Shown: positions 11,880 to 22,850, counted from the first letter of the stretch. The stretch: DNA of 64,000 nt from Locusta migratoria (GCA_026315105.1 CM048744.1:315897270-315961269); one strand, 5' to 3'. Notes: generated by a model not told the origin, from the letters alone. Translations and numbers: made by a program.

Positions 11880-13205
11880 GTTGTTGTTGTTATTATTATT
11901 GGTGGCGAAGGTGGTGGTCTTCAGCTCTTATTTGTTGCAGCTCTCCACCCTACTCTATCCTGAGCAGGCCTATTCATTTCCTCATAAGTATAGCAACCCA
12001 CGTATATTTGAATCTGCTTACTATATTCGTCTGTCTCCCTCTGCGATTTTTACCCCACACACTTCCCTCCAATGCTAAATTCACGATTCCTTGATGTGTA
12101 AGAATGTGTCCCACGAATCGAGCCCTTCGTCAAGTTATTTCAGAAATTCCTTTTTTACCCAGTTCTGTTCTCTACCTCATTAGTTACGCGATCTACATCA
12201 CCTAATCTTCAGGATTCTTCTGTAGTACCACATTTTAACAGCTTCTATGCTCTTCGTATCTGTATGGAATCCTAGTGCGCCCACATCTTGAGTATTGGTC
12301 AAGTGTTTCGGAACCGCAGCAGATCAGTTTAAAGGAAGACATGGAAGCTGTTCAGAGGCGAGCAGCTAGGTACGTTACTGGTTTGGTCGACCAATGCGCC
12401 AGTGTCACAGATATGCTCCGGGCACTCAAATGGAAATCGCTGGAGGAAAGACGATGTTCTTTTCGAGAAGTTCTGTTGAAGAAATTTATAGTGCCGGAAC
12501 TTAAAGCTGACTAGAGAACAATCTTGATGCCGCTTACTTAAAATTTGCGTAAAGATCACAAACAGAAGATACGACAAATCATGGCTTATACAGAGGCATA
12601 TAAAAATTCTTTTTTCCCCTCGTTCTAGGAAAGCAGATGCCTAGTAGTGGTACAGTGTATCCTCCGCCACGGACATTATTGTGGATTGCGGAGAATGTAT
12701 ATGTAGATGTAAAACAATTTATTGTCCATGTTTCACTACCGTACAAAGCAACACTGCACATAAATGTCTTTTCTAATGACTTGCTAACAATTAATCAATA
12801 TTCGATGTTAACTAATTTCTCTTATTCCGAAACGCTTTCATCTTATTTCGACCGTTGTATGTTATTTTATTGCCTTTATTACAGTGTCATCAGCAACAGG
12901 CATAGTTTTTATTGGTTCACCATGAACTTTAATGTGTTCCCCCCAAATTTCTCATTGCTTTCCTTCACAACTTGTATATTTATCAACAATGGGGAAATGC
13001 GATAAAACTGTCTTACTCAATTCCCAACGAATGTTACCCTTTCGTTACCTTCAAATCTAGTAACTGCTGTCTGGCTTTTGTGTAAGTTGTAAATAACTTT
13101 CAGATCCCTAAATTTTACTCCTGCTAACTTCAGGATTTGAACTAATGTATTCCAATCAACACTGCAGCTCATTTCATTCAATTCCGAGGCACGTAGCACT
13201 GGCTA
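11880..13205 (-). pseudogene. RTE-like LINE RT/C-terminal remnant, split by a CR1-like insertion
   Basis: Minus-strand remnant in two pieces. The right piece (13205-12716) has MLRASELNEMSCSVDWNTLVQILK...FRDLKVIYNLHKSQTAVTRFEG (RT region between motifs A and B) and CSVALYGSETWTIN. The left piece (12257-11880) continues with KSIEAVKMWYYRRILKI, then HILTHQGIVNLALEGSVWGKNRRGR. The LYGSETWT...MWCYRRM...GHILRH series belongs to RTE-like endonuclease/RT proteins; the plus copy at 18985-19800 shows the uninterrupted order. The two pieces abut across the CR1-like fragment at 12258-12715. Stops and frameshifts are numerous. Confidence 0.75.
12258..12715 (+). mobile_element. CR1-like LINE 3' fragment inserted in an RTE-like LINE
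   Basis: The frame from about 12261 reads LYGILVRPHLEYWSSVSEPQ...EDMEAVQRRAARYVTGL...LKWKSLEERR, the C terminus of a CR1-like RT (compare LVRPLLEYCCPLWDPHQ at 36800). It ends in atatgtagatgta, the family 3' tail, so both 3' tail and orientation are clear. It is a different subfamily from the 4.1-kb and 36-kb copies (VTGLVDQC instead of VLSRYGG). Confidence 0.8.
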
Positions 13206-13439
13206 CAGCCCGCAACGGCACTAGACCCTCAATATTTACTTCACGATCTTTCACTTTTCATGGGACTATTTTTTCAACCGTGTTATCTCCATAGTAAATT
13301 TCTCTATGGTATCAGGGGTGATTCAAGGAGTTGCATTTTAGTGACCATCATTGTAATCAGTCAAAGACGCCGGTCCCAATCTTTTACATTTTGATCGGTA
13401 ATGCCCGCTCTGCTATGGACTATTTTGTATCCCAGCCTC
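13206..13439. other. Unassigned sequence
   Basis: Nothing recognised. Confidence 0.4.
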
Positions 13440-14240
13440 GTCGCTACTTTTGTGTCTCGTTTCCGCCGGTTGTCGTAGGTGTCGGTGGCCGAGTAAAGAG
13501 AGACCGACACAGGAATAAAGGATGCACGCGTGTGCAGGTACGGAGGGGACCAGCCAGTGGGACAGCAGAAACTAGAAACACTAGATAAAAATTAGGACGA
13601 GATGTATATTTCATAGAGTCTTGGTGTGTGCATGGCGGCGCACGTCGAAAATACATGGCACGCACTTCATACTTGTGCGACGCCACAGACTATTTCTACT
13701 TCGGCGATCACTGTAACGGATGGATAGGGTCAGCGCCACGTGAAATGCCTGCAGACGATATCGCGACCCGAAGGAGTGCGAACCTGCTGGCTGCGGGGGC
13801 GGAGGTGGAGGTGGAGGTGGTCGCTCCCCGGGGGCGGCGGAGGCGGAGGCGGCGCCGAAATCTGGCGGCGGGCGGCGGCGGTCCCCGGAGGCGGCGGCGA
13901 CGGCAGTCGAGTCACGCGACGCCGCCCCCACCGCCCCCGCCGCCCCCGCGGCCCGCGAGCCGAGGCGACAATGGCGGCGGCGGCGGCGGCGCCTGCTCTG
14001 ATGGCGGCATTCAGGGCGCGCACGCTTCCGGCCTGTACACACCTACACACCCACACTCTCACAGGCGCTCCTGCGGGACGAGGGGCGTTACAGCAGTCCC
14101 GACTCCCGCGGGGGAGTCAGCGACGCCGGCGGGGAGAAAAAGGCGCCGCGCCGTGCAGCCCCAAACGGGAAATCCACACCTTCCTCCACACTTGCTCACC
14201 GCGTCTTTACTTCCGTCAGGAGCCCTGTAATAACAGCTAA
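13440..14240. promoter_or_regulatory. CpG-rich island (possible promoter / 5' exon)
   Basis: The only strongly GC- and CpG-rich stretch of this length: ggcggcgg and ccgccccc runs at 13780-14000, with mixed sequence on either side. An ATG at 13971 in the context gacaATGG opens 89 codons (MAAAAAAPALMAAFRART..., stop at 14240). The opposite strand is also open. In insects, unmethylated CpG-dense islands often mark promoters. I see no clear splice donor, TATA box or conserved protein, so a real gene start is only a possibility. Confidence 0.4.
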
Positions 14241-14822
14241 CTTCTCTTAACGCGAATTCAGGAATGATTTCAACGAATCAACAATTGCTCCGTTTAATCT
14301 ATCCTCTTGTGAGGATACAGAGTTTTAGGTTAGTAACCTCTTTGGTACGTTTTGGTCGAAGCTGCTGGCAACAATGCTTAGGTTGGAATGTTTTTTGTTT
14401 GCTGGCCGGTGTGCGGCAGTCTCCCGCCGACCGCAGAGCGAGGCGGTAGCATGCCGGCAGTGCGTTCGTAACCTGCGTTTAACGGTGGCTAAAGTTTTTG
14501 CCCTTCAGTCGTATCGCATATGAGTTTCGGTTGCAGCTGCGTATTGAAATGTTTCAGTGTGGACTTGTAGAAATTCATCGTAGTGACACGCGGTTATTTA
14601 ATCAGTGTATTTAAAGGAAGAGCTGTTAACATTTGCCGTTCCATAATAAAGGAAGTTAACAAAGTTTTTTGTTATGGATCAACCTAGTAATTGTCCGCAT
14701 CCCACTCCGTCAAATCATTGGAACAATTATTAAATGATTAAGCAGCAAATAGAATATAATGGCAACTTCGCCCGTCGAGGATTAGGTGGACGCAGCTGTG
14801 ACGTTACACTCTAGCGACCTCA
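14241..14822. other. Unassigned sequence
   Basis: GC-rich at 14400-14480, otherwise mixed. No repeat or coding segment recognised. Confidence 0.4.
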
Positions 14823-16155
14823 TGTATCATATATGATACATCCGTTCAAATGCGTTTCCCACACACTGGGTGCCGACTGTATCGTATTGGATACACTCCA
14901 CAGAACAACGAGGCAGCCTACTCATAGTTCTCTCAGAGTGACAACTACGTGTCAGGTGGAGTCGGTAACAAGTGTGTTTTGGACGAGTAAGCATGGCATC
15001 AAGAAAGAAAGGTTAGTATTGTCAATTCGTTAAGTTTTTCTTTTAAATCAGTACTAAAATGTTGCTAATAGATCCCTGAGTACAAATCTATCAAAGAAAG
15101 TGACGTGAAAGACGTTTTTTCCTTCTGAAAAATCGTATTTTAGTAAATTTATCATCCCTGACTACTTTTCATATGTCTGTCAGCAAATGGCGGATGTCTG
15201 CATTTTATGTTAGTGAGTCGTTACTTCAACGTTATGTAATGTTTTTAGTGCGTATTCCACGGCTTTCATAATGTGATAGGCATCACTAATGCTTCTACTA
15301 CGAATAAAACTTCACAAACTTCAATTAAAAATATAAATCTAAATATTATTGACAGGTCTATCTAATTCAGAAATCGCTCAGCTTCTGGATGAGGACATTG
15401 ACGCTAATTGTCCTGATATCGAAATTGATCATGACTGTGATGATGAAGAAGATGATGACGACGCTGAAGTTAACAAACAATGCAAATGGCAGCAACCGAA
15501 GAAGAAGTCTCAGACAATGAAACTTCAGCACACCCAACAAACATGTATGAAAGTCCACCTCCTAGAGATCCAACCCAACGTTGGCGCCACAGGACAGAGT
15601 TCTTAATGTTTTTAGTAGTTTTTATAGACATGAGTTTTAATTATTGCAAAACAATCATTTTTAAGCAATATTGTTCTTTGTATTTTAGATTTCCACCCAA
15701 TACCTCGACTTCTATGACCTCTACATCATCAAGTTCTGATGCAGACGCTATCAGTACTGGAACTAGGAAACCCTTTGAATACTTTAATAGGTATTTAAAT
15801 GAAGATTTCTTTAGTAATATGGCAGAGAAGACAAATAGGAAATGTGTCTCATCATACGGAAAATCTCTCAACACCATCCAATATGACATCAAGAAATATT
15901 GGGCTGCAAGTATTGTCATTTTACTTATTGTATTTCCTAAACTCAGAATGTGTTGGGAACAACGTACCAGATATCCAATTGCATTTTATTCTAACAAGAA
16001 CATGTAATAAGACAATTTGCAACACCTTTGTGCATTTTCTATGATTAAGAGGTGTATATGCCATTGAAATAAGCAAAAATAAAGAAACATTTATTTTTTT
16101 CACTGCGTGTTATATTGTCTCGATAGCAACCCAATGTATCGTTTATGATACATAG
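14823..16155 (+). mobile_element. Truncated piggyBac-like element
   Basis: Bounded by similar palindromic blocks: tgtatcatatatgatacat at about 14823 and the block atgtatcgtttatgatacat at about 16135-16154. Inside lies a broken piggyBac-like transposase and an AATAAA near 16078. I did not find the canonical TTAA duplication, so the ends are provisional. Confidence 0.5.
14993..16007 (+). pseudogene. piggyBac-like transposase, N-terminal region with a tiny first exon
   Basis: Cut-and-paste transposase remnant. ATG at 14993 (MASRKK) is followed by a GT donor at 15012 (ggttagt). An AG acceptor at 15354-15355 joins in phase to GLSNSEIAQLLDEDID and a long acidic run (DDEEDDDD). The frame shifts near 15475 (MAATEEEVSDNETS). 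It then gives TRKPFEYFNRYLNEDFF...KTNR...YDIKKYW, which resembles the start of the DDE_Tnp_1_7 domain, and PKLRMCWEQRTRYP, which resembles a later conserved block. The catalytic aspartates are absent: the gene stops at 16007, about a third of usual length. The splice call is inference from consensus and phase. Confidence 0.55.
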
Positions 16156-16239
16156 CCTACAACAACATGTAAAATTTAAAAAAAATACTGTTCAGGAATA
16201 TTTTACCATCAGTGGTGCCAATAAACACATTTAAAGTTG

Positions 16240-17244
16240 AAACTTCCTGGCAGATTAAAATTGTGTGCCGGAACCGGGACTCGAACCTGGGACATTTGCC
16301 TTTCGCGGGCAAGCGCACTACCGACTGTGCTATCCCGACACGACTCACGATGCCGCCTCACAACTTTACTTCCGCCAGTACCTCGTCTCCTACTTTCCAA
16401 ACTTCACAGAAGCTCTCCTGCAAACACGCAAGACTAGCACTCCTGGAAGAATGGATATGCTGGAGGCATGGCTTAGCCACAGCCTAAGGGATGTTTCCAG
16501 AATGAAACTTCACTCTGCAGCGGAGTGTGCACTGATATGAAACTTCCTGGCAGATTAAAATTGTGTGCCGGAACCGGGACTCGAACCTGGGACCTTTGCC
16601 TTTCGCGGGCAAGCGCACTACCGACTGTGCTATCCCGACACGACTCACGATGCCGCCTCACAACTTTACTTCCGCCAGTACCTCGTCTCCTACTTTCCAA
16701 ACTTCACAGAAGCTCTCCTGCAAACACGCAAGACTAGCACTCCTGGAAGAAAGGATATGCTGGAGACATGGCTTAGCCACAGCCTAAGGGATGTTTCCAG
16801 AATGAAACTTCACTCTGCAGCGGAGTGTGCGCTGATATGAAACTTCCTGGCAGATTAAAATTGTGTGCCGGAACCGGGACTCGAACCTGGGACCTTTCAT
16901 ATCAGCGCACACTCCGCTGCAGAGTGAATTTTCATTCTGGAAACATCCCTTAGGCTGTGGCTAAGCCATGTCTCCAGCATATCCTTTCTTCCAGGAGTGC
17001 TAGTCTTGCGTGTTTGCAGGAGAGCTTCTGTGAAGTTTGGAAAGTAGGAGACGAGGTACTGGCGGAAGTAAAGGTGTGAGGCGGCATCGTGAGTCGTGTC
17101 GGGATAGCACAGTCGGTAGTGCGCTTGCCCGCGAAAGTCAAAGGTCCCAGGTTCGAGTCCCGGTTCCGGCACACAATTTTAATCTGCCAGGAAGTTTCAT
17201 ATCAGCGCACACTCCGCTGCAGAGTGAAGTTTCATTCTGGAAAT
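16240..17244. mobile_element. Composite of direct and inverted 300-bp tRNA-like units (SINE-D), one insertion
   Basis: Units start with aaacttcctggcag, then a tRNA-like segment (minus-oriented box B cgggactcgaacctggga; box A region), then a body. Unit 1 is 16239-16538 and unit 2 is 16539-16838, a period of exactly 300 bp. Unit 3 breaks off at 16897. The array then inverts: one full inverted unit (16898-17197) and a 47-bp start of another. The whole block is flanked by the 11-bp duplication atttaaagttg (16229-16239 and 17245-17255). It therefore appears to have inserted as a single body. Confidence 0.85.
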
Positions 17245-17255
17245 ATTTAAAGTTG

Positions 17256-17817
17256 TTTGGTTCAATTTACTGTTTAAATATGGCTTCAGGTCTCTAGAGG
17301 ATACGGGACATGTCCGAAACGCATTTCATGGTGCATCTGTTCTAAATACTATTTAGTTGGGATATTTTTGTTTCACTCGCTTATAGGTGTTATCATACAA
17401 CATGGACATCAGATTTTGATGTTTTTCTTCTCTGCTGGAGACGGTATTCGAGCTTCTGGGTCTCCTGTTTAGTAGGCAGTCGTTTCAACACTCGCACCTC
17501 GCAGGTTCACGGGCTTCACACACCTGCGTGGAAAATCCCGTCTGACCCAATAAAAACTTCACATGTCCTCGTAATTCGACCATTGCACTCCACGGCTCGT
17601 AGTTCAGTCTGTATTATCTGCAGTTCCGTCCTCGTGTGCGTCGGCACTGAAAATAGTAAAAACGTTCGAGCAGGTGGACTACAATTCAGAATTAATTCTT
17701 AGTGAAAAAGCGTAACAGAATAGTTGGCCATATAGCTATTATATCAAGTGGAAACCCCGAGTAGGGGTTGGATGTCACGAAACCTAAAACTCTACGACGA
17801 AATGTCCAACTGTAATG
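17256..17817. other. Unassigned sequence
   Basis: No family recognised. Confidence 0.4.
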
Positions 17818-18458
17818 CAATTTTGTTTACAATGTAAATCAATCAAATGTGAAGGCCGTAAACGCCACAAAATATGTAGGAATTACTATTACTTCAGCCT
17901 TAAACTGGAAAGAAGACGTAGATAATGGCGTGGGAATGGCGAAACAGAGAATGCGTTTTATTAGCAGAACACTTAAAAGATGCAACAGAACTACAAAAGA
18001 AACTGCATACAAAACGCTTGTCCGTCTATTTTTGGAGTATTGCTGCGCAGTGTGGGATCCTTATGAGGTGGGTTTGACGGAGGACATTGAAAGAGTCCAA
18101 CGAAGGGTAGCTCGTTTCGTATTGTCATGATACAGGGGAGACAGCGTTACGGAAATGATACAGGATCTGGGATGGTGATCATTGCAACAACGGCGCTTAT
18201 CGCTGCGGCGTAGGCTACTAACAACACTACAATCGCCAACATTCTCCTTCGAATGCGAAAATATATTCTTGACTCCCACTTACATAGGTAGAAATAATCA
18301 TCACAATAAAATACGAGAAATCAGAGCTCGAACAGGTGTTCTTTCTTCCCGCGCGCTATTCGAGAATGGAATGGGAGATAAATAGTATGACGGTGGTTCG
18401 ATTAACCCTCTGCCAGGCACTTAAATGTGATTTGCCGAGTATCCCATGTAGATGTAGA
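17818..18458 (+). pseudogene. CR1-like LINE 3' fragment
   Basis: The frame reads MKAVNATKYVGITITSALNWKEDVDN...LVRLFLEYCCAVWDPYEVGLTEDIERVQRRVARFVLS, then a stop, then continues with PTYIGRNNHHNKIREIRARTG and ends in the tail catgtagatgtag. It is the same family as 4101-5342, oppositely oriented and more strongly 5'-truncated. In-frame stops show it is dead. Confidence 0.85.
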
Positions 18459-18599
18459 AATGATTTCGTTGAGAGTCGCAGCACTATATGCATCTACCGC
18501 GTGAAGTTTGTTGTTTTCGTCTATTACCGTAAGATTTAAGAAAAGAACATTTTGTAGTACTGAAAATCGGATTCTATTGCCACATATCGTGTAATTCAA

Positions 18600-18740
18600 T
18601 AGCCACAGCTCGTTCACCGCCCCGGCACCAACGTTGAGACGAAATCGGTCTGATGATGATCCATCTCGGCGTAGATCGAAAGCGGTCACCTTATAAATAA
18701 ATTGTAATCAATTTTTTGCAAACATGAATGATATTCATTT
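18600..18740 (+). repeat. Repeat segment carrying a hammerhead-like motif
   Basis: Shares ggcaccaacgttgagacga..tcggtctgatgatg with 51105-51200 and, in pieces, with 5927-6056 (where the gttggtgccg part is inverted). It ends with ataaataaatt. No coding sequence attached. Confidence 0.55.
18647..18690 (+). ncRNA. Hammerhead-ribozyme-like motif
   Basis: Order seen: GGT, CTGATGA core, T, GATC...GATC (possible stem II), GAA, agcggt, C, ACC. GGT pairs with ACC (stem I). The core heptamer is canonical (CUGANGA) and C occupies the cleavage position. Departures from a textbook hammerhead: one extra T before stem II, and a G-G clash in the tiny stem III. Confidence 0.4.
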
Positions 18741-18984
18741 CGAATCTATTGCATACGTCTGAAAAATTGGCTGATGTTGCGCCACTGGTACATTAATGTT
18801 CTAATACTTTTCCTGTGTCTTATGGTAAACATATATTTTTTCTAACATGGATTCTGCTTAGAAGCTTACCTGCTACAAATAGAAATAAAAATTAGTACCT
18901 TCTATTAGACTTTTATTATTCCCTTCATATTTATTATGAGGATTAAAAGAATTGATTGCATTTACAGGTCTATAATTTAAGCAG

Positions 18985-19800
18985 GAAATGCAAGGAAAGG
19001 GAATTAAAGTTCAGGGAGAAGGAATAAAACTTTGCTGTTTGCCGATATCATAGTTATTCTGTCAGACACTGTAAAGGATCTGGAAGAGCAATTGAATACA
19101 ATGGACAGTGTTTTGAAAGGAAGATAAAAGATGAATATTAACAACAGTAAGACGAGGGTAATGGAATGGAATGTCAGGAAATCAGGCGTTGCTGAAGGAA
19201 TTAGATTAGGTAATGAGACAAAATTAGTAGATGAGTTTTGTTATTTGGGTTGCAAGATAACCCCTAATGGCTAACTAAAGAAGATATAAAATGCAGAATG
19301 GCTTTGGGAAGAAAAGCGTTTCTAAAGAAGCGAAACTTGTTAACATCCAATATTAATTTAAATGTTAGGAAGTCCCTTCTGAAAGCATTTGTCTGGAGTG
19401 TAGGGTTGTATGGGAGTGAAACGTGGACGATAAGTATTTCAGAAAAAAAGATGATAGAAGGTTTTGACATGTGGTGCTACACAAGAATTATGAAGATTAT
19501 ATGGGTAGATCACGTGACTAATGAGGAGGTGCTTAACCGAATTGGGGAGAAAAGAAGATTCTGGCATATCCTGACTAAGAAAGGCGATAGATTGGTAGGA
19601 CACATTCTGAGACATCAAGGAATTGTCAACTTAACATTAGAGGGAAGTGTATGGGATAAAAATCGTAGAGTGAGACCGAGGGATGAAGCAGATTGAAAAG
19701 GATGTAGGTTGCCGAACGTATAGATGAAGAGACTTCCATAGGACAGGGCAGCGTGCAGAGCTGCATCAAAGCAGTCTGCGGACTGAAGACAACACCAGAC
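18985..19800 (+). pseudogene. RTE-like LINE, 3' part of RT
   Basis: The frame starts LLFADIIVILSDTVKDLEEQL (motif C altered to FADI) and continues with VDEFCYLGCKITPNG. From 19298 it reads ALGRKAFLKKRNLLTSNINLN...KAFVWSVGLYGSETWTISISEKKMIEGFDMWCYTRIMKIIWVDHVTNEEVLNRIGEKR...GHILRHQGIV. These are the conserved blocks of RTE-like endonuclease/RT proteins. The altered active site and stops mean it is inactive. Ends with gcggactgaagacaacacc. Confidence 0.8.
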
Positions 19801-20819
19801 TCCAACATTACTTGAGGGGAATAGCCTCTGTTGTCATCCATTCTATCGTACAGATGGCGAATACTCGCTTGGGATACATTATTTCACTCCTTCTCGAACC
19901 GTTCACGTAGTTTAGCAGACGTTGTGGGTTGACGAATCGCAAGTGTCAATTGTCGTACCAGCACATCCTATGCATGCTCAAGTAAAGTCTGAAGGGTCAG
20001 GGAAGTTGCCAAACGTTCTGCAGAGCACTTTGAGTATCAGATTGTGTGGGCGAGCACTAACCTGTTGGAACGACTCATCTTCAAGAACGACAAAAGAACA
20101 CGTCTAACAGCTTCTGCAAGTATCGAGCGCTAATGCACTTTAAAAGACAGCGCTCGTGAGGCACATGTCCAGACAGAATCTTCTTTCATCTCAGAAGACC
20201 ACGGCCCGCCATCCCACCTTCCAAATGTTCCAGTGACGATAGCAGAGAGTGCTATGGAGTGAGTAATACCGGTTAGAGACGAGCGTGCTCGTAATTCCAC
20301 TATTAACATTCGGTTGGAAACGGTTGTTGGTGACTCTTCTAGGCTTGTACGCCCTCTTACTTGTGTTGTGGTAGCTGTACAATATGCTGTTACCACGGAT
20401 GGAGTGTTGGAGTATCATAACGGTAAGAAGCGAATTCCTATTTTAATTTCATTTTTTATTATTAAAAAAAAAGAGAAAAAATTATAATAATAATAATAAT
20501 AATAGACAATTATTAATTAATGATATGAAGAAAAAAAATCATCTGTGGAACTAAAAGAGAAAAAGTGGAAGGGCAGTATCTTTGCCTGTTAATTAGCAGT
20601 CAGTCTTGTCTTCTCAAGTAGTTAGAAGTGATGAGCTGTCTCGGTCTTTTTTTTTCGTAAACTTTCAGTTGTCATGAAAATGTTTTTATAGAAATACAGA
20701 TCTTTCTTAAGATTGAAAAGCTTCGTCTTAGTTTATTACTTAGGCCTTAAAATGAACCACATAATGACCCTGAGATGTGATGAAGCAATCAACAATAAGA
20801 AGTCATTCAGTAAACTGTC

Positions 20820-20820
<1 letters not shown>
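19801..20820. other. Unassigned, with one 88-codon minus ORF
   Basis: A moderately GC-balanced block (19850-20410) contains a minus-strand open frame (20396-20130) with no recognisable domain. It is perhaps a repeat I do not know. Short (TAA)n at about 20485-20505. Confidence 0.4.
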
Positions 20821-20821
<1 letters not shown>

Positions 20822-20873
<52 letters not shown>

Positions 20874-21240
20874 TGAGTTGATTCTAAAGTTTCTGTGGAG
20901 TTCATTAATATTGGCTGCAGTTCTTCTTTGCTAATTTTCATTAACAATCTTATATATAGTTTCAGAACCAACTGCCCTGCTGCTGCCCTTAAAATATGAC
21001 CTCCTTGGAGAAGTATGTGGTATGTTGATGTCCAGAGCATCGTCTACGGATGTGAGAATCTCCACGTGACCATTACAACCAGCATCATTGCACAACTGAC
21101 GAAGCACGTTCGTCTTGTGCGTCAGTTCTCCAAAAGGACCTTCCCATCCCTTGGAGAGCCACAATTTAAGCTCTTCCAGATCGGCCCTGTTGGCTGTAGA
21201 AATCACCAGTGCGTCTCCGTCGCGTGGCACCTGATTCCCT
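20822..21240 (-). pseudogene. Poly(A)-tailed ankyrin-repeat-like retropseudogene fragment
   Basis: The minus strand ends in a 49-nt poly(A) (T run at 20822-20870). Upstream an open frame reads DGDALVISTANRADLEELKLWLSKGW...LCNDAGCNGHVEILTSVDDALDINIPHTS. After a frameshift near 21010 it continues ILRAAAGQLVLKLYIRLLMK. The spacing of ALxxANRADLEELKLWL, NGHVEIL and DINIP resembles ankyrin repeats (about 33 residues each). The poly(A), lack of RT and frameshift suggest a retroposed mRNA 3' end. I found no matching target duplication and no AATAAA, so a SINE/LINE tail cannot be excluded. Confidence 0.45.
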
Positions 21241-21454
21241 CACACTTTGAGCTCACAAGAGTGTCCTTATTACTGGAAACATTTCCACACAGATGGTACT
21301 CTGGCAGTTATTTAACTACCGTCTCTGTTGGTGGACGACGTTGAAACCATTCTCACCCACTATCCCCACGTGGCATCTCCGTTCATCGGATCAAAATCGA
21401 CTGTGCCATTCCACGTATACTATTTTTTTCCGGCACTTTCATTACTGCGGAAGA

Positions 21455-21960
21455 AACATGGGTTGCTAATGACACCGCTGGAACCACACGCTAATTGACG
21501 GAATGGGGACGTACTTTGTCTCCAGGAAAGTTAAGTGTACAGTGTTTTGGGGCAGAAAAGGGTTGCACAGATTCATTATCATTGCATCAAATAATAAAGA
21601 TGTTTATTGAGAGACGCTTAAGGAATCGCGCCGCCGAAACAGAACAACCTAAGGGGAATGATCTCTAAAAATTTGGTTTTCATTCACGATAATGCTCAGC
21701 CAATGTGAATGAACAACTCCTGCAGAGCTTCGGCTGGAACGTTTCGGCCACCTCGTTCATCCCCTAGGTCACTTTCGGCGGTATCCATCTCCTAATTCTT
21801 TTGAATTTTTCGTGGTGCTAAGCGCTTCAATGATCTCTAAGAGGCAAAAGAACATTTCACTACATAATTGACAACATAGGCAGTGACATTGTAAGAGAAA
21901 TGCCTGCTAATTTACGGGTAGTAACACTAAAAGTGGGATTTTGCGATCGCCTTTTGACAA
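21455..21960 (+). pseudogene. Degenerate mariner transposase
   Basis: Frames in succession give VFWGRKG (compare VFWDSKG block), FIHDNAQP (HDNA, second catalytic Asp region) and GAKRFNDL-EAKEHFTT (LGGKRF..-EEV C-terminal block). These appear in the right order and spacing for a mariner C-terminal half. It is heavily mutated and no TIRs were found. Confidence 0.6.
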
Positions 21961-22338
21961 CACGAAATTTAAATAAAAATAACGGCTTTGAGACGAAAAC
22001 TAACTAAATTGTATAGTAAATTGCTTTCTTTGTCAGTACTCGACCACTTTCTTACAGAACGGAACTTACTTTTAGACCTACCACTGTATTTACGTAATTG
22101 GAAGTGGGCACTCATTATTACTGAGATTCACAAACGCAGATATATGCCCAGTAAGGCAACCTATCAGAATTTCTTAGTGTATATGATTAGAAGTAATTGT
22201 CTATTGGTGCTCAATCGATTGTTCCCTTCATTAAATAACAATTGGGAAGCCTTATAAAGTGATGGCGTGAAGAGGGCCTTGTAACAGATTCATTGTAAGC
22301 GTGACGGTGTTTGACTGACAGTTCCGTAGAGTACCGGT
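21961..22338. other. Unassigned sequence
   Basis: AT-rich. No family recognised. Confidence 0.4.
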
Positions 22339-22349
22339 GATGGTCCATC

Positions 22350-22547
22350 AAATGTTCGAATGTTCGTAGAGTTTATGGGACTTAACTACGGGGTCATCAG
22401 TCCCTAAACTTACAAACTACTTATGAACTAGCTAATCCTAAGGACGGCACAAATATCCATGCCCGAGGGGGGATTCGAACCCCCGACCGTAGTGGCCGTG
22501 CAGACCGTGACTGGAGCGCCTTAGTTCCCTCGGCCACCGCGGCCGGC
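22350..22547 (-). mobile_element. SINE-A, full length
   Basis: 198 bp with tRNA-like head at the right and tail at the left. Perfect 11-bp duplication gatggtccatc at 22339-22349 and 22548-22558. Confidence 0.95.
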
Positions 22548-22736
22548 GATGGTCCATCCTTATGAGGCGAGTATAGTAATTTATCTGAACTAAGGTTCGT
22601 AGTGGTCGTGTTGTTTGAATATGTCGATGCAAAGTAGTTGCCCATTGTTTTACAAGTATCTGTTACAGATAAGGCATGTTTTATCGATTGGAACCATAAT
22701 TTTTCTATACTGAGAAATGAAATGGAGAAGGTGAGA

Positions 22737-22850
22737 TTGCCGCGGCGGATTAGCCGCGCGTACTGGAGCGTCGAGCTGCGGTTCGTGCGGCCGTTCGCCG
22801 TCGGGGTGTTTGTGTTGTCCTTAGTTTAGTTTACCTTAGTTTAGGTAGTT
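22737..22850 (+). mobile_element. SINE-C head fragment
   Basis: ttgccgcggcggattagccg followed by cgcgtactggagcgtcgagc is a tRNA-like head (box A gattagccgcgcg). It is followed by tccttagtttagtttacctt, a linker type shared with the 51.6-kb copy. The 3' half is missing. Confidence 0.6.

Noticed and set aside
13628..14230. 200-codon ORF and overlapping frames in the GC-rich island
   Set aside because: Translations are Arg/Gly/Pro/Ala runs from CGG repeats and are open on both strands; no domain visible.
20130..20396. 88-codon minus ORF as a gene
   Set aside because: No known motif and no supporting signals; listed only as unassigned.
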